Part shown: piece by piece, positions 1 through 5,467 of the stretch
How the letters are laid out: every line of letters begins with the position of its first letter
Position numbering within the stretch: position 1 is the first letter of the stretch
NCBI GenBank assembly: GCA_002724615.1
Contig: PBPF01000002.1
Span: 16,671 to 22,137 of the forward strand
DNA: 5,467 bases
Direction: 5' to 3'
Source of the DNA: Verrucomicrobiales bacterium
GTDB taxonomy: Bacteria > Verrucomicrobiota > Verrucomicrobiia > Limisphaerales > UBA1100
The notes under the pieces: model-generated
What the model was told of the DNA's origin: nothing
The model's database searches: none
Seen by the model: only the letters and a program-made list of their open reading frames with translations
Translations under genes and position numbers: made by a program

Positions 1-1712
1 GAGAACATGGACATGACAGGCGCGGGACGACCGTTGGGCGGGTCGACGGAAACGCGCGCGAAGGGAACCTTCTGCCCCTTGAGATTTTGGATGGTGTCGA
101 GCTTGGCTGGTAAAAAGCCGTCATCGCCCAAGTGGGTGTTGTACCAGTTGGCATCCACGAGATCGCCGAGGAAGATCATCAAACCGCCGCCACGCCGTAC
201 ATAGTTCTTGATAGCGGTAATCTGCGGCTCGGTGAGTTGGGGGACATTGGCCATGATAATGACGCGTGCATCGTCAATGGCGTCTTCATTGAAATCGGTG
301 GCACGCAGGACCCGCGCGTTGATGAGGTCCGTGGCGTCCTTGACTTGTCCGCCAGCAAAAGGCTGCAGGGCGAGGTGCAGGAAGTCTGACTCGCCTTCAA
401 GGTCGATGTTCCCAGCGAGCGAGTTCGCACTGGGTGCGCCATCGAGGATGAGTACGGGCACATTTTTCCAGACCTCGACGCTGGCGAGATAGGTATCGTC
501 CGCGCGCAGGCGGTCATCGTTTTCATTAGGGCCAAAGTGGATGCGCGCGCCGATCACGTGCGTGCCGGGCTCCTCAAATGCAAACCGCACGGAGTCGTTG
601 GCCGGCACCTTGACCGGCTCGACAAAGTCGCCTTGAAGATTGACGGAGTGCATGGCTTGCGGACGGCCATTGGAGTCAGGCGCAGGCTTGCCATCGGCCA
701 AAAACTCCACCGGCAACTGGTTGCGAGCCTCGCCGCCAAAATAGCGAAGTGAAGCCTTCACCTTGATGCTTTCCTTGGGAGCCAGCGGAAGGTTTTTGGG
801 GAAATCCAAACCAGAGACGCAGAGGTTGCGCTTCTCACCGCGACCGATGTGCATCAGTGCAAGCGCAGGCTTGTTCTCTCCCTCGGCCATTGCATCCACC
901 TCCTGCTTGAGGGCATTGAAAGTGTGGTTGCCCCAGCTGGCGCGCTGAAAATCAGTAAGCACCACGAGGTTGCGGACTTCCTTAACCTCACGGTTGGCCA
1001 ACTGGTTGGCGGCTTGCTTAAAGGCAATCGCGGGCTTGGCCATGCCAAAGCCGGTGTTCAGGCCGGTCAGCTCCTTCTTGACGGCCTCAAGGTTTGAACG
1101 GGGATTTTCCGATTTTAACGGCCCGCCGGACAACGGAATGACCTGCACATTGGAGCCGGGCTTGAGACCGCCAACAAGTTCTGCCGCGCGCGCGCGTGCA
1201 TCCTCAATGAGCCGGCCGTTGGGGGCCTGATATTCCAGAGAGTAACTGTCGTCGACCATCACGATGAGCGTTTGCTCCGAGTCGCCAGCCATCACCTTGC
1301 CCTTGTTGTCGAAAGTGGCCATCTCATACGCCAGCCAGCCGGGTATGGCGAAGATGGCCAGGGAGAAAAGCCAAGACCACAACGACGCCCGGCTGCGCAC
1401 AAGCATGTAGATGCCACCCAGCGCCAATCCCACCACCGCGCCGATGATTGCCCAATGCCACCATGCGTCCATGCCCGTCAACCGAGGTCGCGCCAGGCAG
1501 AACGCCAGCAGCAGCGGAATCATCATGCGCAATAACAGCAGCAGCCAGTTCTCGATGCGCAAGCGCCGCTTTTGCACCTTGATGGTCTGCTCGATCAGGT
1601 GCATTGCACCCCACTGACGGATGCGATACCGGTTCTTGTTGAAGAGGTGGACGAGGATGGGGATAGAGATCGCCGCCGCGCCCCAAAGCAGGATGGGACT
1701 CAGAAAATTCAT
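1..1712 (-). CDS. BatA-like membrane VWA protein with C-terminal GATase-like domain (3' end cut by window edge)
   Basis: The frame stays open from an ATG at 1712 to the left edge, giving 570 residues with no stop. Residues 1-80 match the BatA N-terminal domain: it begins MNFLSPILLWGAAAISIPIL, followed by a basic stretch and a second hydrophobic segment around 56-73. Two more hydrophobic segments lie near 86-105 and 111-129. A VWA domain follows from about 146, with a complete-looking MIDAS: DxSxS at D154-S156-S158, a Thr near 220, and D254 in LTDFQ. Residues about 294-411 look like a beta-sandwich (CARDB/Ig-like), and about 415 onward resembles a class I glutamine-amidotransferase-like fold (VPVLILDG, then YVRRGGGLMIFLGD). 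That last region contains no cysteine, so glutaminase activity is unlikely. The start overlaps the stop of the DUF58 gene as ATGA, and no good Shine-Dalgarno is visible, so translation is probably coupled. Inferred role: membrane-anchored partner of the MoxR ATPase; the client is unknown. The family call is firm, the function is not. Confidence 0.9.
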   Translation of the reverse strand, partial: MNFLSPILLWGAAAISIPILVHLFNKNRYRIRQWGAMHLIEQTIKVQKRRLRIENWLLLLLRMMIPLLLAFCLARPRLTGMDAWWHWAIIGAVVGLALGGIYMLVRSRASLWSWLFSLAIFAIPGWLAYEMATFDNKGKVMAGDSEQTLIVMVDDSYSLEYQAPNGRLIEDARARAAELVGGLKPGSNVQVIPLSGGPLKSENPRSNLEAVKKELTGLNTGFGMAKPAIAFKQAANQLANREVKEVRNLVVLTDFQRASWGNHTFNALKQEVDAMAEGENKPALALMHIGRGEKRNLCVSGLDFPKNLPLAPKESIKVKASLRYFGGEARNQLPVEFLADGKPAPDSNGRPQAMHSVNLQGDFVEPVKVPANDSVRFAFEEPGTHVIGARIHFGPNENDDRLRADDTYLASVEVWKNVPVLILDGAPSANSLAGNIDLEGESDFLHLALQPFAGGQVKDATDLINARVLRATDFNEDAIDDARVIIMANVPQLTEPQITAIKNYVRRGGGLMIFLGDLVDANWYNTHLGDDGFLPAKLDTIQNLKGQKVPFARVSVDPPNGRPAPVMSMF

Positions 1713-2608
1713 TTGCCGGCTGCGCGACGGGCGAGGTAATGGGCCAGCGCCTCGTTAAAGGGTTGGTCTGTGCGAAGCGACAAGAGGTCCATCTGGTTAT
1801 GGCGGCAAGCCTGCTTCAACCGCGCCTCGAAGCGCTTGAAATTCTCGATGTAGGCAGTGCGAAAGTGGATGGGGTCAACCATGCGGAAATTATCAGCCAC
1901 CTCCAGATTCTCGAATCGAGTCCATTCGCGAAAGGGAAACTCCGCTTCGTCGGGATCCAGAATGTGACAGAGGATCACTTCGTGCCCGGCTGTGCGGAAA
2001 TGCGCGAGTGAACGGATGAGCGAGTCCATGTCGCCGAAGAAGTCGGAAAGAATGATCACCATGCCGCGGCGCTTCAGGCGAGGAATGAGCAGGTGGAAAA
2101 CGTCTCCCAAGTCCGTTTCGCCGCCGGGCTCGGACTTGATCATCTCACCGAGCATCTTGAACAGGTGCGACATGCTGCTTCCGGGTCGAATGTTCGCGCG
2201 CATCTCGTTATCGAAAGCGATCATTCCCACGCTGTCACGCTGGTAGGTCAACAGGTATGCCAACGCTGCAGCCGTGCGCACGGCGTACTCATGCTTGGTT
2301 GGTCGTCCCTCGCCGGCATAGGCCATTGAGCCGCTGGCGTCGAGCAATATGGTGACGCGCAGGTTGGTTTCCTCCTCATACTCGCGAACGTAGTAACGGT
2401 CGGTCTTGGCGTACACCTTCCAATCCACTCGCCGAATCTCGTCGCCATGCACATACTCACGATGCTGCGCGAACTCGATGCTCACACCTTTGTGCGGCGA
2501 GCGGTGCTGGCCACTGATGAACCCTTCCACCACCTGCTTGGCCATCAGCTGCAGGTTCTTGATGGATTTCAGCTCCTCGGGCCGGAGATAATCAGTGACG
2601 CTCGGCAT
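1709..2608 (-). CDS. DUF58 domain protein with VWA fold (MoxR-associated)
   Basis: A 299-residue protein without signal peptide or membrane segment, so probably cytoplasmic. The DUF58 signature is clear at about 48-63 (QHREYVHGDEIRRVDW), followed by KTDRYYVREYEEETN. The VWA MIDAS looks intact: DASGSM at D90-S92-S94, T165 in GGETDLG, and D189 in LSDFFGD. Members of this family are commonly encoded beside MoxR ATPases and are thought to act as their metal-dependent adaptor or substrate-recognition partner; the client here cannot be told. The ATG at 2608 is preferred because homologues begin at this motif (MPSVTDYL). The frame stays open upstream to an ATG at 2782, but that start would overlap the ATPase gene by 155 bp and add 58 low-complexity Arg/Pro/Ser-rich residues. 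The start lies 19 nt after the ATPase stop with only a weak AGG upstream, which suggests translational coupling. The stop overlaps the next gene's start (ATGA). Confidence 0.95.
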   Translation of the reverse strand: MPSVTDYLRPEELKSIKNLQLMAKQVVEGFISGQHRSPHKGVSIEFAQHREYVHGDEIRRVDWKVYAKTDRYYVREYEEETNLRVTILLDASGSMAYAGEGRPTKHEYAVRTAAALAYLLTYQRDSVGMIAFDNEMRANIRPGSSMSHLFKMLGEMIKSEPGGETDLGDVFHLLIPRLKRRGMVIILSDFFGDMDSLIRSLAHFRTAGHEVILCHILDPDEAEFPFREWTRFENLEVADNFRMVDPIHFRTAYIENFKRFEARLKQACRHNQMDLLSLRTDQPFNEALAHYLARRAAGK

Positions 2609-2627
2609 GGCCTGTGGGCCCGGGAAA

Positions 2628-3824
2628 TCAGCGGGCGGGAATTCGGATCGTGTCGTCGGTGGCCACGCGCGGAATGGCCTCGAGCAGCTTGTCGATAATG
2701 TTCTCCACGGTGATACCCTCGGCCTCCGCGTGAAAGGTCGGCGCGATACGATGCCGCAGCACTGGATGCGCCAGCGCGGCAATGTCGTCTACCGTCACCT
2801 GCGGACGTCCGTTCAAGACCGCACGAACTTTGCCTCCCATGATGAGTTGCTGGCAGGCACGCGGACCAGGGCCCCAGTCAATATACTCCTTGGCCAGCGG
2901 CAGTGCATCGTCATCATCCGGACGCGCGCGGCGTACCAATTCAAGCACGTAGTTGGTCACGTGATCGGGCACGGGCACTTTGCGCACAAGCCGCTGACAG
3001 GCCTCCACTTCCTTGCCGGTAATGCAAGGCTCCACCTTGGCGGAGAATGCGCCAGTGGTCCGCGCGATGACCTCGCGCTCCTCAGCCTTTTTCGGATAGT
3101 CCACTTTCACGAGGAACATAAACCGGTCTTTCTGCGCCTCAGGCAGCGGGTAGGTGCCTTCTTGCTCCACGGGGTTCTGCGTGGCTAACACGAAGAACGG
3201 CTCGTCCAGCGGGTAGGTCTTGCCACCCACAGTCACGGAGTGTTCCTGCATGGCCTCCAGCAAGGCAGCCTGCGTCTTGGGTGGGCTACGGTTGATCTCA
3301 TCCGCCAGCACCATCTGTGCGAAAATCGGCCCCCTCATGAACACTAGGCTGCGCCGCCCTTCCTGGTCATCCTGAATGACTTCCGTGCCGGTGATGTCCG
3401 CGGGCATAAGGTCGGGGGTAAACTGCACGCGTTTAAAGGAGAGATCCATTGCCTTGGACAGGTTGCTGACCATGTAAGTTTTGGCCAGCCCCGGCACACC
3501 TTCGAGCAGGCAGTGACTGCGGGCAAAGATTGCGATGATCACCTGCTCGATCACCTCGTGCTGGCCAACGATTGCCTTGCCCACCTCGCGCTTCATCGCA
3601 CCGTAGGCATCGGCCAGCAACTTGGCCATCGCAGCGTCATCACCCTCGCTGAGGTCTCGGTCAAACGCCAAGGAGCCAGAGCCGCGCGATTGCGAGACGT
3701 CGGCGGTGATCTTCGGAACGATTAAAAGCGTATTGCACTGCGGGCACTTGATCTGCGCACCGGCCGCCGAGGCGTCAACCGTCAGATCCATCGAGCACGC
3801 CGGGCATTTAATGACAATATCCAT
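2628..3824 (-). CDS. MoxR-family AAA+ ATPase with N-terminal zinc ribbon
   Basis: A 398-residue cytoplasmic ATPase. All MoxR landmarks are present: Walker A GVPGLAKT (109-116), Walker B LADEIN (D175-E176), sensor-1 ATQNP (214-218), a probable arginine finger in QKDRF (R234), and sensor-2 in GPGPRA (R322). Residues about 324-398 form the C-terminal lid. MoxR proteins are proposed to act as chaperone-like machines with VWA partners, and two VWA genes follow directly. The protein is longer than the usual roughly 330-residue MoxR because residues 1-38 form a putative zinc ribbon (C7-x2-C10 and C27-x2-C30), joined by an acidic, Ser-rich linker to the ATPase from about 65. The ATG at 3824 is chosen because AAGG lies 6 nt upstream and it puts the first CPxC at residue 7. 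An in-frame ATG at 3869 would add 15 residues and run back through the candidate promoter. ATPase identity is certain; ribbon function is unknown. Confidence 0.96.
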   Translation of the reverse strand: MDIVIKCPACSMDLTVDASAAGAQIKCPQCNTLLIVPKITADVSQSRGSGSLAFDRDLSEGDDAAMAKLLADAYGAMKREVGKAIVGQHEVIEQVIIAIFARSHCLLEGVPGLAKTYMVSNLSKAMDLSFKRVQFTPDLMPADITGTEVIQDDQEGRRSLVFMRGPIFAQMVLADEINRSPPKTQAALLEAMQEHSVTVGGKTYPLDEPFFVLATQNPVEQEGTYPLPEAQKDRFMFLVKVDYPKKAEEREVIARTTGAFSAKVEPCITGKEVEACQRLVRKVPVPDHVTNYVLELVRRARPDDDDALPLAKEYIDWGPGPRACQQLIMGGKVRAVLNGRPQVTVDDIAALAHPVLRHRIAPTFHAEAEGITVENIIDKLLEAIPRVATDDTIRIPAR

Positions 3825-3830
3825 GACAAG

Positions 3831-3834
3831 CCTT
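3831..3834 (-). promoter_or_regulatory. Ribosome binding site of the MoxR ATPase gene
   Basis: On the minus strand AAGG (within TTAAGGC) ends 6 nt before the ATG at 3824. This is the best Shine-Dalgarno match near either possible start, and it decides for 3824 over the in-frame ATG at 3869. Confidence 0.6.
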
Positions 3835-3852
3835 AACCATAAGGTCGCCCCT

Positions 3853-3882
3853 ATTGTAGCGAAATGCAACCCGGGTTGTCCA
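3853..3882 (-). promoter_or_regulatory. Candidate sigma-70-like promoter for the MoxR-VWA module
   Basis: On the minus strand a -35-like TGGACA (3882-3877; 5 of 6 to TTGACA) is followed after 18 nt by a -10-like TACAAT (3858-3853; 5 of 6 to TATAAT). Initiation would fall near 3846, about 20 nt upstream of the chosen ATPase start and upstream of its Shine-Dalgarno. It lies in the only sizeable intergenic gap of the window. Both hexamers are good but the spacer is one nt longer than ideal, and short motif pairs arise by chance. Promoter consensus in this bacterial group is also less certain than in E. coli. Confidence 0.4.
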
Positions 3883-3886
3883 ACCC
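3867..3886 (-). repeat. Nested inverted repeats in the M16-MoxR intergenic gap
   Basis: Two inverted repeats share one arm. CAACCCGGGTTG at 3867-3878 is a perfect 12-bp palindrome. GGGTTG-TC-CAACCC at 3873-3886 is a perfect 6-bp inverted repeat with a 2-nt centre. No T-rich run follows on the minus strand, so this is not a convincing intrinsic terminator for the M16 gene. The position, covering the -35 and part of the spacer of the candidate promoter, would suit an operator; that role is inference. Confidence 0.5.
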
Positions 3887-3893
3887 GCAGCGA

Positions 3894-5390
3894 TTATTTA
3901 AGCGGCTTGAGCGTAAATGGGTCGCGCAGCGGCAGATCGGTTAACGGGCCTTTCGAGAGGGTCTGCAGTTTAATCGGATGATCGGGGTGGCCCTTGAGGA
4001 TTTCCTGTTTGTTGCCGGTGATAAGGATTACAACCTTTGCGGGATTCAAATATTTCTTTGCCACGCGCTGGACATCAGCCTTGGTGACGGCCGCAACTTT
4101 GGCGCGATAGTTTTTGAAGTAGGCGGGGTCAACCTTGCCGCGGCCGGTGAATTCCTCGCCAGCGAAGGTGCCCGCCACCTGTCCCTTGGTCGCAAACGCC
4201 TGCGGAAATGTCTGAATGAAGCTGTTCTTGGCGGTCGCCATCTCCTTGTCGGTCACACCCGTGGCGGCGATCTTGCGAATCTCTTCCAGCACAATGGAAG
4301 TGGCGTAGAGCACAGTGCGGCTCTTGCTTTGGAAGCCAGCCACGAAAGTGCGCGAGAAATAGGTGCCGCCGGGGAAGACACTGTACGCGCTGTACGCCAA
4401 GCCTTCGTCGGAGCGCACGCGGTTGGTTATGCGACTGGTGAAGCCGCCGCCGCCCAAGATGTCGTTCATCACCTGTATGGCATAGTAGTCCGGGTTGTCG
4501 CGCGTGATGCCGTTGAGCAGGATGGTGACGCGGCCCTGATTTACGTCTTTGTTCACGAAGTATATGCCCGGCTTGGCGAAGGTCTTGTTGGTGGGCACCG
4601 CGCGGGCTGGTTTGCCTTTGAAGGGCCACTTGGCGAAAAGCTTCTCCAGCCGCGCCGTCATGTCCGCACGCTCGAAGTCGCCACTGACGGCCACCACGAA
4701 GTTCGCCGGATGAAACCAGTCGCGATGGAACGCCTTTAAGTCGTCCTGCGTCAGCGACTCGATGCTCGCCTTGGTGGGCAGCCAGTTACGGAAGAAATGC
4801 TCGCCGTATCCCAGCCGCAACAGGTTGCGGCCTTCCAGTCCGCGCGAGTCGTCGTTGCGCTGCTTCATACCCGAGAGCTGCTGCGTTTTAAAAAGGTCCA
4901 GCCGATCCTGCTGAAAGCGCGGCTCCGTCAGCACCTCGCGCAAGATCGCCATGCCTTCGTCGAGGTCTTTGGACAGCATGTTCAGACTCACGCTGCCGGA
5001 GTTCTCGCCCACGCTTGAACCCAGTCGCGCCGCCAGAAACGCCAGACGCTCCTGCAGTGCCTCCGCCGTGCGCCCCTTCGTGCCCGCGCTGGCCAGCAGC
5101 CCGCCCGCGGCCGCCGCCAAGCCCTCCTTGCCGCGCGGCACCACGTACTTGCCCGTGCGCACGCTGATGGAAATCGACACCAGCGGCAATTCCGTGCTCG
5201 GCACCAAGTACGCCACTGGCCCTCCTTTCAACTGTACACGGTAATCCGCACCCACCGGCGGCTCATATTTCAGTTCTGGAAAAACAAGCTTTTCAGGACG
5301 ATCCGGTATGTCCTGTGAACCATTGTTGGTTGCACAACCAGATACAATCAGGAATGCAACAAGCTGAATGTAAATGAGATCTCTCATCAT
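3894..5390 (-). CDS. M16-family (insulinase-like) lipoprotein, probable non-catalytic subunit
   Basis: A 498-residue exported protein. The N-terminus has a short h-region and a lipobox VSGC with the acylated Cys at 19; the next residue is Ala, which would favour the outer membrane under the Lol rule known from E. coli. Residues about 49-235 and 270-460 form the two M16 domains (FHRDWFHPANFVVAVSGDF at 221-239 is typical). Where catalytic members have HxxEH, this protein reads GLAAAAGG (90-97), with no His or Glu, so it should not bind zinc or cleave peptides alone. The C-terminal domain keeps an R/Y-type signature, RSDEGLAY (R326, Y333), typical of non-catalytic M16 subunits that pair with an HxxEH partner. 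The first ATG (5390) is chosen because GGAG lies 8 nt upstream; a second ATG follows directly. The start overlaps the preceding stop as TAATG, so a catalytic partner could be the truncated upstream gene. Residues 461-498 are a Pro/Leu/Lys-rich tail. Confidence 0.93.
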   Translation of the reverse strand: MMRDLIYIQLVAFLIVSGCATNNGSQDIPDRPEKLVFPELKYEPPVGADYRVQLKGGPVAYLVPSTELPLVSISISVRTGKYVVPRGKEGLAAAAGGLLASAGTKGRTAEALQERLAFLAARLGSSVGENSGSVSLNMLSKDLDEGMAILREVLTEPRFQQDRLDLFKTQQLSGMKQRNDDSRGLEGRNLLRLGYGEHFFRNWLPTKASIESLTQDDLKAFHRDWFHPANFVVAVSGDFERADMTARLEKLFAKWPFKGKPARAVPTNKTFAKPGIYFVNKDVNQGRVTILLNGITRDNPDYYAIQVMNDILGGGGFTSRITNRVRSDEGLAYSAYSVFPGGTYFSRTFVAGFQSKSRTVLYATSIVLEEIRKIAATGVTDKEMATAKNSFIQTFPQAFATKGQVAGTFAGEEFTGRGKVDPAYFKNYRAKVAAVTKADVQRVAKKYLNPAKVVILITGNKQEILKGHPDHPIKLQTLSKGPLTDLPLRDPFTLKPLK

Positions 5391-5467
5391 TATTTCTTCT
5401 CCAGTTCACCAATCCGTTTTTTCAAGGCGTTGACCACCACCTTCATCAACGGCGGCGCCTTGGCCCC
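5390..5467 (-). CDS. C-terminal end of an unidentified protein (5' part outside window)
   Basis: The frame is open from the right edge and ends at TAA (5392-5390), giving 25 residues that end KKRIGELEKK. The tail is basic, Leu/Val-rich and looks helical, but has no diagnostic motif, so I do not name it. The stop shares its last base with the ATG of the M16 lipoprotein gene (TAATG), and the downstream gene's Shine-Dalgarno lies inside its last codons. Both facts argue for a genuine coding end and one operon. Because non-catalytic M16 subunits are often encoded next to their catalytic partner, that is the leading guess for this gene, from context only. Confidence 0.7.
   Translation of the reverse strand, partial: GAKAPPLMKVVVNALKKRIGELEKK
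5399..5402 (-). promoter_or_regulatory. Ribosome binding site of the M16 lipoprotein gene
   Basis: GGAG on the minus strand lies 8 nt before the ATG at 5390 and 11 nt before the second ATG at 5387, favouring the first. It is embedded in the last codons (CTG GAG AAG AAA TAA) of the upstream gene, consistent with coupled translation. Confidence 0.6.

Noticed and set aside
1185..1201. Alternating CG tract (possible Z-DNA or simple repeat)
   Set aside because: It is simply the codons for an Ala/Arg run (ARARAA) in the VWA domain of a GC-rich gene; only 17 nt long, with no sign of function.
1324..1686. Minus-strand open frame (120 codons) within the BatA-like gene
   Set aside because: It is an alternative frame of the region encoding the BatA membrane segments; the BatA frame matches its family and continues to the window edge.
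2609..2782. In-frame upstream extension of the DUF58 gene to an ATG at 2782
   Set aside because: It would overlap the MoxR gene by 155 bp and add 58 Arg/Pro/Ser-rich residues that do not look like a domain. The family start motif begins at the ATG at 2608.
2595..3188. Plus-strand open frame (197 codons) opposite the MoxR gene
   Set aside because: It lies antisense to the conserved ATPase core, with composition expected of a shadow frame and no motif.
3825..3869. Longer MoxR start at 3869
   Set aside because: The extra 15 residues have no family counterpart, the start lies inside the palindrome region, and the better Shine-Dalgarno serves the ATG at 3824.
3867..3886. Intrinsic terminator after the M16 gene
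   Set aside because: The hairpin arms are good but no T-rich run follows on the minus strand.
4129..4629. Minus-strand open frame (166 codons) in another frame inside the M16 gene
   Set aside because: It is Arg/His/Gln-rich, typical of an out-of-frame reading, and sits entirely within a confirmed M16 domain.
3978..4739. Long plus-strand open frame (253 codons) opposite the M16 gene
   Set aside because: It is antisense to a well-supported gene, has no recognisable domain, and is a common artefact in GC-rich coding DNA.

Overview
The window is a gene-dense, GC-rich stretch in which every supportable gene lies on the minus strand. Transcription therefore runs from the right edge to the left edge. 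The gene set and protein style suggest a Gram-negative bacterium of the Planctomycetes-Verrucomicrobia type: a zinc-ribbon MoxR ATPase, a soluble DUF58 protein, a BatA-type membrane VWA protein with a glutamine-amidotransferase-like tail, and an M16 lipoprotein. That placement is inference from family knowledge; there is no rRNA or other marker gene to confirm it.

Layout in transcription order (right to left). (1) 5467-5390: the last 25 codons of an unidentified gene. (2) 5390-3894: a 498-residue M16-family lipoprotein, joined to gene 1 by a TAATG stop/start overlap. Its HxxEH zinc site is missing, but the C-terminal R/Y signature typical of non-catalytic M16 subunits is present. (3) 3893-3825: the only real intergenic gap, 69 bp. 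It holds nested inverted repeats and a plausible sigma-70-like promoter. (4) 3824-2628: a MoxR AAA+ ATPase with an extra N-terminal four-cysteine zinc ribbon. (5) 2608-1709: a DUF58/VWA protein, 19 nt after the ATPase. (6) 1712 to the left edge: a BatA-like membrane protein with a complete MIDAS, a beta-sandwich region and a cysteine-free GATase-like domain. It overlaps gene 5 by ATGA and is cut by the window edge after 570 codons.

Genes 4-6 form a classic MoxR-VWA module. A cytoplasmic AAA+ ATPase is thought to work with a soluble and a membrane-anchored metal-binding VWA protein, as a chaperone-like or complex-maturation machine; the client is unknown. Gene 2 and its truncated upstream neighbour are probably a separate translationally coupled unit for envelope proteolysis, perhaps an M16 heterodimer whose catalytic half lies outside the window. 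The gap between the units is where a separate promoter for the MoxR module could sit.

I see no RNA genes, mobile elements, CRISPR arrays or intrinsic terminators. Most of the window is a recognisable, conserved type of gene cluster. The unusual points are the zinc-ribbon fusion, the degenerate M16 active site, the cysteine-less GATase-like domain, and the palindrome inside the candidate promoter.
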